Assembly (NCBI GenBank): GCA_018873245.2
Contig: JAEMBT020000001.1
Coordinates: 3,162,001-3,226,000, forward strand
Reading direction: 5' to 3'
DNA: 64,000 bases
Source: Archegozetes longisetosus
Lineage: Eukaryota; Arthropoda; Arachnida; Sarcoptiformes; Trhypochthoniidae
The translations under genes and the position numbers were made by a program. Positions 9,864 through 22,235 of the stretch are shown one piece after another; positions within the stretch are counted from its first letter, which is position 1; each line of letters begins with the position of its first letter. The notes below the pieces were generated by a model, which worked only from the letters and a program-made list of their open reading frames with translations, was not told where the DNA came from and did no database searches.

Positions 9864-12800
9864 ATGAGTGCTAATTGTCCAGGTTTTAAACCTCATGGAG
9901 TAAAACCAACTCGATGTCGAAGATGTTTCAAAGAGTATACCGAACATCTCAAAAATGATGACACTATTATCAGGAAAAAAAGCTTAACTCCACAGCCATC
10001 TGAAAAGGATGATCAATCCAAATCTCAAACCTCTTCATCTGCTCTGACCAATGATCAAAGTAAGTATTCACATATTCTGGATATGATTCTTAGCTGTTTG
10101 AATATGCGATTATCAGTTTTGACTTATTCTAAATTTTGAGAATTATTTTGAAAATTATTTTGGAGATTATTTTTTTAAATTATTTTTTCGAACCAATAAT
10201 AGATTTCTAATTTTAAAGTTTAATTTCAAAGTTGTTGAAATTTAATATATAGTTGAGGTATTTAGAAATACATAAAATTCAAACTGCGTTAAATCAAAAT
10301 TTATTCACTAAAACAGTTTTTCAAAAGTGTTATTTTGAGTAAAGCATAATTTCTTTTAGATATGACATGAATAACTCATAATTTTTGTTAGAATTCTTCG
10401 TATGAGTGAGCAATTGAACGAATCTAATGACTGCTAAGCAATTAATAAATAAACACAACCTAAATATTTGATCAAAACTCTGAAGCTTAAAACTAAAAAC
10501 ACAGATTTCTGGCAATTATATGAGAAATCTTGGAACCTTCAATTTTAGAGATTTATCAAAACAAGCCTTAAAGATATTGAATAGTTTTAACGGAAATGCT
10601 AAAAGTGATGTGTTATAAAAAAATAATTGAGTGCCGGGATTTAGGGCTGAATTCCAAATATAAAACTATTGTCATAACATATTCATTGGCACCTCTTAAA
10701 CGCATAGAAAGCATTGTTGGCACTCTTACAACTTGGCCTTATGAAACGTTAATTCGATCATCAAAATAATTATTCAAAATAAATATCAATTTTGCTATTC
10801 CTTATGTTTCAAGTCTGATCAAGTGGCTTGAATTTTAATATTCTTGATGCATATGATAGACTTTATGGTTTAAGTTTTACTAATTCTTATCTTAATTTTC
10901 TAAAATCTAATTTAAGTGTCAAATGATTTGAGTCTAGAACCAATGGTTTAATAGTAAACAAAAAGCATAAAAAGCTCTCTTGAGAAGCACATGATTAAGG
11001 TTTATAAAGAGCTGCAGTAGTAGAGTTAGATGTCGTAATACTTTAATCTAATAATAAATTATAAAGGGTGGCATTTGATCGCTAATTATGCATATTTGAG
11101 AGATGAAAAAAATCACTGTTTATATTAGTGTAATTTGGAGCGTGCAGTGGAGAATCAGTTCAATTAACTAATAGGGAACTTGATAGCTATTCTTCATCTT
11201 GCTCGTTCATCAAGTCACCCATTTCCTGCTAATAAAAATAAGTTTCTATCCTAAAGGTCAGAGTGCGTCGAGAAACAGATTAACAGTTCCTTCTCAGACA
11301 AGCAACAGTTCGAGTGTCACTCAAAGTGATAATAAAGATGAAAACATAACAAGAGTTAGAGTCAGAACTCGCACAAGAGAACTGCCGAATGTCGAAAGTT
11401 CGACTCCGGAAGAAACATCTTCGACATCAATTCGACGAACTCGTGTTAGGCCATCATCATTGGCAGAACCGACTCCATCAACATCTTCATCTCCATCCTC
11501 ATCATCCACCACATCAAATGATCAAATACGAACTCGAAGTCGTACAAAAGCCTCAGAAACGCGACCAGAACCCGACGGAGCAGAACTCAACGAAAATGAG
11601 AAGTCAAAGAGTACTTCGCCGAACCCGAAAGCGTCGTCTCCTAAAAGAATCAAAATTATTGCAGCCGAAGAAGTGGACAGCAACGAGAGGTCATTAGCTG
11701 CAAATACAAATAGTGATAAAACATCTCCTGATGTCGAGTTTATATTAAGGGTTAAAACTGCATCTCAAGCAAAAGATTTTGATGAAGATAGTGTTGCAGC
11801 GACTGATACAACAGAAACGACTTTAATTGGATGTCAGGATACTATTGAAGAGTACCAGAACAATATAAGTTCACTTATGAAACAATTGGAGAAAGCAGAA
11901 GAAAATATGAAGACACTTGAGAAAGAAAACAGTGAATTGCAGACAAAGGTTGAAAAATCTTTGAAATTACAAGAAGCTAAAGCCAAACAGATCAGTCAAA
12001 CTGATAAACAAGCGCTTGAGAAGACTGCCAGTGAGTTAGTGAAGTTAAGAGCAAAGTGTAGGGAATTAGAGACTACTAACGCTGAGCTCAAAGATGAAAA
12101 AAATGTTCTCCAAATTGAAGTTAAAGAATTGAATAATGAAATCGCTGCCATGAAGAAAGATAATCCTAAAGAACTCAAAGAGACAATCACTAATTTAAGA
12201 CTAAAATTACAACAAACTGAACATCTCTGCGAACAGTTGGCTGAAGAAAATGAAGAAATGAAAAAAGATGTTAAAGCTCTTGAGGTTGAATTTCAAGAGT
12301 TACACGACAACTTTCGAGAAGACCAATCATCAGAATTTCGTAATTTGAAAAGAGAGTTGGAAACTAGCTCCAAGAATTGTCGTGTTTTACAGTTCAAGTT
12401 GAAGAAAGCAGAACGAAGTGTAGAACTATTAGAGAACGAGAAGATAGATCTGGAGAAGAAAATCAAAGATCTTCTGGAGACAACCAAAATAGATGTGGAT
12501 AAGCAAAAGATGAAGGAGTTAGAAAGTGAGCTATCCATCGCGAAGGAAGTGTCGTTGAAATTGCACGCAGAGATCGAAGTACTTAAAGAGGAGAGAATAC
12601 AAATGGAGCAACAAATTAATGACAAGAACAAATATCCCAAATCTCTCAACCGATTATCCACTGGAAAACTATCTCCTTCCGTCTCTTTTGAAAATAAAGA
12701 TTACGAACAAGTTGTAAGAGATCTTTATGACACTATGGAAAGAGAAAAAGATCTTCAGGAACAGATGAAGTTTGCCGAAGAGGAAACCAGAACTATGAGA

Positions 12801-15800
12801 AAAAAGCTATCGACTATGGAACAGGAAAACGAGATCTTAATGATGCAGATCAGAAAAATGGCTAACCAAAAGTCGAAAAAAGGAGACATCGAGGATGAAG
12901 AGAGCGAAGAGTTGAGTCCGGAAGAGATGAAATTGCATTTGGAGTTATATGAACAGGAAATGGTTGTGTTGAGAAGAAAAACTGATGAACTGGAACAGGA
13001 AAATGAGAATTTTCAGCAAGAGATCAAGTATTTACAGGAGAAATTGGTTTCACAGCCTTTGGCTAAGGTTGAGATTCCGGAAATTCCTGCGGGTTCGCCA
13101 CCAAATGTGATTTATGAACATAAGATTAGGATTTTGGAAAGTGAGGCCCGAGAACTCAGGAAGAAAATAGTCGATCGAGAGAAGGAAAACGAGAGCTTAA
13201 GAACTGAAATCGACGTTCATCGAAGAAAAGCATCAAAAGTCATAATCAGAAGTCGAAGCCTTGACTCCGACCAACAGGTCGACTTGAAAAGACAATTACA
13301 ACTTGTGGAACAAGAAGCCAGTATTTTAAGGCAAAAACTCATGTCTCTTGAAGCAGATAATGACAAACTGGTCAATGAGAATAAAAGATTACAATTAAGA
13401 TTGAGTCGTAAACCACCGCCTGGTCCAGCAGATCAGCTTCAGATCGAGAATATTGAGTTGAAAGACAAGATTAAAGAGTTAGAGAGAAGGTGTGAGAATA
13501 TAAAAGGGGAATTAATGGAGAGTAAATCACAGCCCAATTTGAGTAACTTTCTTTTGAGTGACACAGAAAGTGATTTAATTAATACATTGAAGAAGCAGCT
13601 TAAGGCTAAGGAATCTGAAGTGACAACACTTAGCTCTAGAGTCGCTCAATTAGATGTTGAAAATAATAGGATTAATAGAGAATATAAGAAATTAAAAGAA
13701 ACTATCAGTTTTAAGAGAAGACCTACTCGTGTTGTTAGAGAAACTGCTACTAGACTTGAACTAAAGGAAATCATCAAAGAATTGGAGGACGATATAAGTG
13801 ATTTACACAATACGCTCAAAGCTAAAGATACTATTATTGAAAATATGAACGAAGATCTCAGTGAAACTAAGCGTGAATTAGATCAGATCCAGTTGGATCT
13901 GAAAAATAAAGACACTTTACTTAATAGTAATTTAAATAATAATAGTCAAGAAAATGAAAAGTTGAAGAAAGAATTGGAGAGCGAGAAGAAGAAATTGAAA
14001 TCACTCGAAACAAAACTTGATATGATTACTAAAGAAAAGGGCGTTGATTTGAATACATTAGATACTGTTGAGATACTACAGGCTGAAAAAAAAGAAATGG
14101 CCATCAAGTTAGATGACTTACAAGAAGAGCTGCAAAGAGAAAAAAGTAGAGCCGACGACCTCAATGAACGTTTAGCTGTTACGACCAAATTGAAAGATGA
14201 ACTCATACAAAATAATACTTTGAGTCGATCTCAAAAAGAAAAGTTTGAAGACGAAAATGAAGTCATTAAAGAAAAGTTGAGGAAAACTGAAATCAAGTTA
14301 AAAGAGATAACTAATAAATACGAGACCACTTCCAAAGAAGTATCTAATTTGAAAAAAGCTGAACAAATGTTGAAAGTTGAGGTAATTTTCTATTAGTGTA
14401 CGAGTAATGTTTGTGGAAATTAATGATTAAGTTTTGTTTGATTGATAGCTTGAACAAGAAAAGAGCAAATTGGCTGCCATTGATAGTCGCGCCAGTGGTG
14501 TCAGCGCCAACTCAGCTCTTCTACAAAAGGAAATTGTTGATCTGAAGAGGCAATTGACTGAAACGAGTGCTAAGGCGGAAAATCTGAAGGCATTGAATGA
14601 TAAACAAGAGAAAGAGTTTGTTGAGAAAGAAAGTAAGTTAAAAGAGGAATATGCCAAAAAAGTTGATATTGCAGTCAAAAGTGTGCGAAAAGAAGTTCAT
14701 ATTGAATTACAACAATTACAACAAGAATTAACTAATTATAAAACTAAGATTAATGAACTTAATGATAAACTCGACAAGTCTGATAAAGACCTTAAAGATG
14801 CTAATGAAAAGCTGAAGAATTTCAATGTACAATCGCGAAGAGAAAGAGATGATCTCCAGAACAAATTGAGTGATTTAGAGTCACAGGTGAGGGCTGAACA
14901 AAGAAAGAGAGAGAAGTTGGAGAAAGAACAGGAGATAATTGTGAAGAGTAAGGAAGAAGATTTGTTCCAATCGAGAGAACGTGTGGTTCAGTTAGAAAGA
15001 GAGCAGAGAAGAGCTCAGAGTCGTTTGGAAAGTTTAGAGTATGAATACACTAACAAAATAAGTAATCTCGACAGAGATCTGATCAAAGAGCGACAAGAAT
15101 ATGATGAACTAACCAACAAATACGAATTACTTGAAAAAGAGTTTCTCGAAATGAAGTCTCGGTTAATCACCGAAAAGGACACTTTAGTTGAAGCCATTTC
15201 TAGTATTAGGAAAAGTTATGACGAAAGACTCAGTGAGATTAAGTCACTTAAAGAAGCGCTTTCTGCTCGTCAGAAGGACTGGTTTAAAGAGAAGTTAGAC
15301 TATCAGGAAAGGATTGCCACTCTTGAGTCTAAGCTCAGTCGCGCTTCTTTTGCTGAAGAAGAAAAGAATAGACTCAAAGAACTTTTGACTGAAAAGGAAA
15401 ATCTGTTAGAGTCCTATCGAAAAGAAGAGAAAACTGTTAAAGAAGAAAGAGATCGACTTCGTAGACGTTGTGAAGAGTCGATGCAAAAACTGGCAGATTT
15501 AGAAAAGATTGAAAGAACAGCTCGAACTATGAATATTACTGGAAAAGCACAGTCTGATAAAGAATTACAAGATTATAGAATCAGATTAGAACATACTGAG
15601 ACTTCGCATAAGGGCGAAGTGGCAGCGCTTCACGCAGAATATGAGTCAAGAATGAAGTTGATGGGCGACGAAATCACCGAATTACAGAGACAAATTGCAA
15701 TGTTGGCCAACGATAGGGACAGACTCAGAGATCAGTTGGAAAGAGATCCAACTTTGAGGAGAGGATCGAGATATAAGGAGGATGTGGAAGACATGGCGGC

Positions 15801-17601
15801 ACTGATCCACACGTTGAGAGCTAATCTTGAGTCGGCTCTGTTGGAAAATAGGAATATGAAAATACAATACGGAACTGAACGAAGCTCGTGGCAAATACAA
15901 ACTGCTGAGCTTAAAACTCAAATTAACCAATTGGAAGAAAGAATTTTACTCGAAACTAGAGGCTCCACCAGAAACTATGCCAAAACTAAGATGGAATTGG
16001 CCTGGGATAAGGAGAGACAGGATAATCAACGATTGCTTCAGGAAACTCAAAAGTTTATTCAAGAAATGAGAGATAAGTTGCTGGCTATGGAAAGCCTAAG
16101 AGACAAAGAGAGACAAGAAGCTAGAAAACAGTTGCAAGATCTGAAACTTGTTATGGACAAAGAACAAGAAGAGACACAGAAACGTATTGGAGAATTACAA
16201 TTAGATTTATTAGATCTTCGTGAATCTCATTCGAGAGTGAGATCACAGAATGAACGATTGAGAAGAGAACGAGCTGCCTATGAGAAAGAAAGAGATGAGT
16301 GGAGGGTTACTATATTTGCAGCCATTGACATTCAAAATAAGGCCAATCAAGTCATCAATCAAATTGAAGAAATTCATAAGTTAGTCCCATCTGATACTGA
16401 TAAGAAAGAAGAAGTTGACTCTAAAGACGGCACCACAACCGTCAAGAAACGTAAGTCTTTGAAAAATGACACGATCAACATCGAGGAACTCAAAACTTTG
16501 GTCAACAAAGTCAAAGACACAAGCGATGAGATTAAGAATGTTTGTGTTCCGATCAAAGATGAGGACCGATTACGTCGCTCCATATCTTTCAGGGGAGCAG
16601 TTTCTGCTTCAGAAATGGGATCACTGAAAGGTTCGTCTCAATCATTAACGCGTACTGCACTTCCACCGCCGAGTATGATCATAAGAGCTCCTCCACGAGC
16701 AAAAGCTCTGGCGAAGAAAAGTATATCATTAGATCACACGATCGGTGCGTCAGGATATAAGGGGGCCTCTCAAGAAAAGATCTGGGAATCCGGTGATTCT
16801 GCCGCTACAACACCCACTTCTAGTGTCAGCAATCTAAGAATTTCTGCTCCTTATCGTGGCTTCACCTCATACAGTGGTTATGACTCTGATGTATCAGCTG
16901 GCACTTATTCCAGATATACTCGTGAAGGCTCGTTTGGCAATGATTCGGATACTTCACTACCGGTTGTACCACATTCTAAAAAATCGCTCAAAGACAAGTT
17001 GAGAATTGTCAAAAAGACTAACAGTATTGAAGGATCAACGACTGGTGGAAGTATCGCTCACGCAGGACTGACTTCTTTAGCGTTGCATGGATTCGAAGCC
17101 AGTCCTATAGAGATAGCAAAACAGAGACAGAAGAAAGAGCATAGTCTTAAGTATAAAATTTCTAAAACCCTTTCGCGAACATTCAGCAGAAGCGCTTCAC
17201 AACTACAAACAGATCCTAATATTCCACTAAAACCTGAGAAAAGGCCGACCTCACCTACACGACGACCGATGTCTCCGAATCGAGCCAGCGATCGATCAAG
17301 TCCTCACGGCAAACAGTCACCTGTAGAAGTAAATCTGATTTAAGCTTATAATGAGTTGATTTTTGATTTTTGATCCATATTTAAATTTGAATTCAAATAT
17401 ATCTTGAAATAGGGCCAGCCACCGAGTAAGGGCGAAAAAGCAAACAAGAAGACAATTTTTGGACTTCTTGGCAAGAAATCGTCAGTTGAAGAACAAACGG
17501 TTCCTGTAGTTGCTGCACAACAACTACACTCAAACCTAGCAATCCCACCCTCTATAAACATTACGAAAACCCCTAGAGTTAGAGCTGAAACCAATGTTTA
17601 A
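9864..17601 (+). CDS. Giant coiled-coil protein with N-terminal Cys/His motif (MTCL/SOGA-like, tentative)
   Basis: Exons 9864-10059, 11257-14381, 14449-17328 and 17413-17601. All junctions are GT-AG and the phases close (1, 0, 0), giving 2129 aa. Introns are 1197, 67 and 84 bp. The N-terminus has C5-x12-C18-x2-C21-x6-H28 (CPGFKPH...RCRRCF...EH), a probable small zinc site that resembles the N-terminal motif of MPRIP-type proteins. A Ser/Arg/Pro-rich disordered segment follows to about residue 250. A nearly continuous heptad coiled coil then covers about residues 270-1720. The tail is a basic Ser-rich region with RTFSRSASQLQ and SPTRRPMSPNR motifs. This order suggests a cytoskeletal or cortical scaffold; the MTCL/SOGA microtubule-crosslinking family is the best guess but I cannot prove it. 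AATAAA hexamers lie at about 17782 and 17792. Part of exon 3 is copied at 26321-26458. Confidence 0.75.
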
Positions 17602-18504
17602 TTATTTTAACTTTTATTAGTCATTTTGTGATTATTTTAATTGTTATTATAAATCCAACCCTCTATTTATTTATTAGTTTAATCCCTCATGTGATTAGAG
17701 TTCAGATCAACTGATTTGCAAACTTTGATTTGGATTTTTTTATTATTTGAAAAGTTAATTAAATAATGGGTAAAATACTCGAATAAAAATCAATAAAATT
17801 AAATTATAAATAAAAATATGCTATTTAATAAGTTTTGACAAAAGTTTGAAAGGTTTGAAGTTTAAGAATAACTGTCATGCATTGCACTCAAAAAAGGACT
17901 CCTTTTGCAATTGAGATAAGCCATATGATGTTGGTTGGCGTTGCGGTTCTTTCCTTCATTTCAGAGTTGTTATGTAATAAGGAATTACATTCTGCACTCA
18001 AGTCAAATACACACAAGTTACTTAATATTTTATCAGAACTAAGGCATGATTTCGATCAGAACCATCGATTTATACTCGTTTCAAATTGAATATTCCGTTA
18101 ATACTACGAGAATCTCGTCTAAAAGTAAGCAAATTACTCAATATGAGTTAAAGTGATTATAATTAATTTGATATAAATTGCCAATAAGTGATTGAATGCT
18201 TCGCTGTTTTACTAACACTCAGATGAATGATATCTTTTGTGAACATTATTAAAGTTATACTTTGATACGCAATTAAATACTGTTTCTATATTAATTACAA
18301 TTGAGTTATGTGCTTCTATGAAGTTTTTATGTTAGTTTTTAAGAACAACTTAAATGCGTGCAAAGACTCAACAGGTTTTACTGTATTTTAATCAATCGAT
18401 TGCACTTCAAAACAATTTCATTCAATTCAACATATGGTTTATCGAGAATGTTTACTCTAATTTTAGACTATAATATAATTAGTACCAAAACTGGTGTGAA
18501 TATG

Positions 18505-19115
18505 GATTGCCGGCTTGAACGCCGAAGTCTGATACGCATAATGGGTTTTTACGTAGGCAGGAACGCCGAATATAGAGAAAAACCTGTTTTCAGATCCCAT
18601 TTTTCTTCAATCCTTTGAAATAACCTGAATCTCATTCAAAAGATTATCATTGATCAGAAAAGCTGTGGCTGTGCGTAGCTCGAGCTTTTCTTATTATTGT
18701 ACGAGAAAGTGATACATTTATTTTAACAATTTAATTTAATACACTATAACTAATAAATATGCTCAGTTTAAACAGTTGTATTTTACTTATTGAAATAAAA
18801 TTTTTAAACAGGTTGAAAAATAAGTAATTTATAATAGAAGAAACAATTAAAACACGTTTGAGTCGAAACTTCGTGCAAATGAGATTAATTTACACGGCCG
18901 GCATGTGTATTTAAGCTTATCTCTCAATTTATTTTATTGTAAAATTATTGATATCCCTTTGGGATATAGCAATCAATGATTTCAGGGAAGTAAGTATAGA
19001 TAGGAAATCAGTTTTAAGAAAATCAGGTGAAAACAGGTTTTTCTCTATTTTCGGCGTTCCTGCCTACGTAAAAACCCATTATGCGTATCAGACTTCGGCG
19101 TTCAAGCCGCACTCC
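18505..19115. mobile_element. MULE-like foldback element with 9-bp target duplication
   Basis: Arms of about 95-100 bp (18505-18600 and 19020-19115) are near-perfect inverted repeats. They share ggcttgaacgccgaag, tctgatacgcataatggg and tttttacgtaggcagg on opposite strands. A perfect 9-bp duplication gtgaatatg flanks the element (18496-18504 and 19116-19124). The uninterrupted paralogue near 34890 carries a single related sequence. Long terminal inverted repeats plus a 9-bp duplication are the usual signature of Mutator-like elements. The 400-bp interior has no transposase. The short ORFs over each arm are shadows. Confidence 0.8.
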
Positions 19116-19224
19116 GTGAATATGACATGAATTATTGAACTACGATATTAGATAAATAGAAGAGTAGAATAAGTTTTAAAAGTGGGTATTAATTGAAAGA
19201 ATGTATAAGTAACGAATACTAGAA

Positions 19225-19815
19225 TCGTTGAAGCAGGGTTTGGGCATAAGTTACGCAACATATGAAATTTTAATTACAAAAAAACTACAGAAGATATCAG
19301 AACGAAATAAATTGCATTTTATTCACAAAAGTATGCTGTTTAATAAATGAACTTTTCAAAATGTCTACTCTTAACGGCTGCCAAGTGCTGGAGCCGAGTC
19401 TGAAAGTTGGTCACTGCATGCTGTCTGATGTCTTCAGGGAGTGGCTGAATGACCTCTGTGATACGTTCTTGGAGTTGCTCGAGGTTCTGTATAGGTGTCT
19501 CATACACTTTATCCTTAGTATAGCCCCAAAGAAAGAAGTCAGATTGTAACGTCCGGAGAATATAAGGGCCAATCTATACCCCTTCCAGTGTGTTTTTCAG
19601 CGTCCAATCCAATCAGTCAGCATGCAGTGACCAACTTTCAGACTCGGCTCCAGCACTTGGCAGCCATTAAGGGTAGACATTTTGAAAAGCTTATTTATTA
19701 AGCAGCATATTTTTGTGAATAAAATGCAATTTATTTCGTTCTGATATCTTCTGTAGTTTTTTTTAATTAAAATTTCATATGTTGCGTAACTTATGCTCAA
19801 CCCTGTATAAAAAGC
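19225..19815. mobile_element. Chimeric Tc1/mariner foldback with transposase C-terminal remnant
   Basis: Arms 19234-19430 and 19616-19805 are inverted copies ending in cagggtt...gcataagttacgcaac. Read on the minus strand, the left arm plus centre (about 19590 down to 19350) encodes the C-terminus of a Tc1/mariner-type transposase. The IDWPLYSPDVT motif, a frame break, then DFFLWGYTKDKVYETP, NLEQLQERITEVIQPLPEDI and AVTNFQTRLQHLAAV are readable. The right arm repeats only the last part in the opposite orientation. The element therefore has two 3' ends and no 5' end. A 14-bp duplication (aacgaatactagaa, 19211-19224 and 19816-19829) flanks it. Confidence 0.75.
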
Positions 19816-20549
19816 AACGAATACTAGAAACTGATTTTTCAGTCATTATCTGTTATACAAAATATAATACATTAATGAATTGGTTGGACTATTAAAATAA
19901 CTATTACTCCATTAAACTAACTGTTATAATTTCGTGTTAATTCATGCTCTATGTTTAAGAACTTATAACTCCAAAACTAGATTATAGATTTTTGTGAACA
20001 AAGTATCATTTTAAAAAGAAATGCTAAAAATTTTCATGATATTATCTTATATATTATTTGAGTTACAACAGCGTTAAGTCAAAGTTGGAGTTTTTCTATG
20101 AGAGTTGCATTATAACAATTTTAAATCTTTTCTAAAAAGGATTTAACTACGTGTTCAAGATGGAGAGGTTTAACAGTATTTCTTTCGCACAGATTTTATA
20201 TTGAAAATTTATTACAGTATTACCTCTTTAGTATTTATTTGAAGGGGCTGCAAATTTTATAAAATAAAGACGAAATTAAATACTATCGAGACGCCTAAAA
20301 ATATCTCAAAATTCAAATTTTTTTATTGAGGTTTAAGTTTACTATAAAGTGCAACGATTGTTTAACAGAAAATTAGCTGATAACAAATTGTAAAAATTAT
20401 TAATTCATCTGAAAGTAATTGAGGATTTACTTTAGTTTGTGATCTTTTAGCTACACATATCTCGCTTTACATATGTTTAGGATTAGAACTTTAAAATATA
20501 AACAATTTTATATAGGATTTCTATAGATAAAAAGTTTGGAAACAGTGCT

Positions 20550-20632
20550 TAGTTGGTGCTCAGTGCTCGAGCACCTTCAAAGAACGAGCACTGAGACCTG
20601 AGCACGAGCATGAGAACCGAGCACGCTCAATA
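20550..20632. repeat. GAGCAC / GTGCTC-rich patch
   Basis: Multiple gagcac and gtgctc words (ggtgctcagtgctcgagcac, gagcactgagacctgagcac) occur in both orientations within 80 bp, making several overlapping hairpins. Similar 'gctcgag / gctcag' wording occurs in the hAT-like element at 46245-46578, so this may be an end of a related element. Confidence 0.4.
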
Positions 20633-20703
20633 TTGGCAATAACAAATCACTTCTGAAATATTAACTAATGATAATTTGCTATTTGCACGTCCATTATTAT
20701 CTG

Positions 20704-22235
20704 TATACTGTCCGTTTTTTAAAACTAAACTCAAATTTTGCAGTTAACACTTTATTGCTTTTGGAAGTGTGAGTCAAAAGTGAAATCGCTTACTCATTGG
20801 CTGAAAGTAGAAAAGTCGGTTTCAATGAGTGAGTGGACGGGACATTCTGATAGGCCTTAAATGTTCCCCATCTAATGACGCATTTAAAAAATATTTAAAA
20901 ATTCTATCACCAATAGTCTAGGCGATATGAATTTTTTTAGTGATTTTTTTCTTGATGGGCTCTATGGAGAAAAATCAAAGAACATTGCCGAACCCTGCCT
21001 ATCATATATTTTTAAATATATGATAACATATTTAATCATGATGTAAAATGCAATATTTTGGTGGGGACCCCACCCTCCGCCCCACTGGACTCCCCATTTT
21101 AGTTGCCGCCGAGTCTTACTCTTGTTCCTCCAAGTCCACGCAGATATCATTCAGAAATTCAAAATGGTAGTTGAACTTTTAACTTTGAATCTAAATGGAA
21201 ATCAATCTTAATGTTCAAACTGTAATCGAATTTCTTCTTAAAAAGTAATTTTGATATTTTATAAAGCATTTATAACTATAAATTGGCTCCATTAAAATTA
21301 TTTGAATGAAATATTCTAATTAAACGAAATTCAAGAAACGAAAAGTGATAGTGATTGATAATACTATCTGTACATTAATTAAAACTTGCATAAAGAACTT
21401 ATTGTGTAATAAATAAAGTAAAAAAAGTATAGTATTGTAAGTGATTGTAATAAAAAATATAAACTAATTAAAAAATTTTTAAAAAATTTTGCATCGATTT
21501 TGAAAGTTCAATTACCATTTTGAGGTACTTCCGGTTGTTTAGCCCACTTGAGATTTTTCCAAAAATATCTACCTTTCATATTCTTCCTTTGAACCAACTT
21601 TCAAGAAAATAAAAATTATACTTTTTTTAAATTAATTTTCAAAGTTTGATTTTTCTCTATAGAGCCCATTATGAAGAAAATCACTGAAAATATTCATATC
21701 GCCTAGACTATTGGTGATAGAATTTATTAATATTTTTTAAATGCGTCATCAGACGGGAAAAATTTAAGGCCCATCAGAATGTCCCGCCCACTCACTCATT
21801 GAAACCGACCTTTCTACTTTGAATGTTTGACAATAAACCTTTAATAATGAACTATAATCTTACAAAGTATTTCGGAACTGTAAAGGCGTTGCCTATTATG
21901 CGTTTTATTCGCTACACTTCCAGTTTCATCAAACTTTGATTCAATTCTAAGAATAGTTGCATTGGTCAGCTCAGTTTTACCAAATTTTTCAATAAACTAA
22001 GATCTAACCTTATCACAAGATTTAGTTAATAAATGAGATTTCAAAATAAAATTTCTTTCTTTTTTCGTGAGCACCAATTTTATGATTAAAAGTGTTTTTA
22101 ATTCAAAATCAATGACTAAGTGATCAACTTCTGTTTTATATGTTTTAAACTTACTCATTAGTAGGTTCTGATTCATTAGTAATAATAAAGAAAAGTTGTT
22201 AAGGATTTAAGTTTAGTTCAAAAACGGACAGTATA
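20704..22235. mobile_element. 1.5-kb foldback transposon, non-autonomous
   Basis: The termini tatactgtccgttttt (20704) and aaaaacggacagtata (to 22235) are inverted. Sub-terminal arms 20818-20990 and 21655-21830 are long inverted copies (shared: gagtgagtgg, gatagaatttnttaa, caatagtctaggcgatatga, tagagcccat). A smaller inverted pair lies further in (aaaatggtagttgaac near 21163, gttcaattaccatttt near 21508). The GC-rich interior at 21060-21130 differs in composition from its surroundings. There is no transposase ORF. Confidence 0.7.

Larger units (their letters stand above)
17990..19945 (+). repeat. Duplicated block D1, copy 1, carrying two insertions
   Basis: The block is collinear with 34390-35125 (and partly with 26565-26760). 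Shared landmarks include 'gtaagcaaattactcaatat', 'gattgaatgcttcgctgtttta', 'cttaaatgcgtgcaaagac', 'ttttactgtattttaatcaa' and 'atataatacattaatgaattg'. Relative to the 34-kb copy it is interrupted exactly twice, by the elements at 18505-19115 and 19225-19815. The 34-kb copy is therefore an empty site for both. Confidence 0.75.

Noticed and set aside
11389..11697. Alternative frame with His-rich protein over the coiled-coil gene
   Set aside because: It is a shadow of the Ser/Pro-rich coding frame, whose exon phases close across four exons.
19361..19800. Two similar ORFs beginning MSTLNGCQVLEPSLK on opposite strands
   Set aside because: They are reverse-strand shadows of the transposase 3' end in the two inverted arms.
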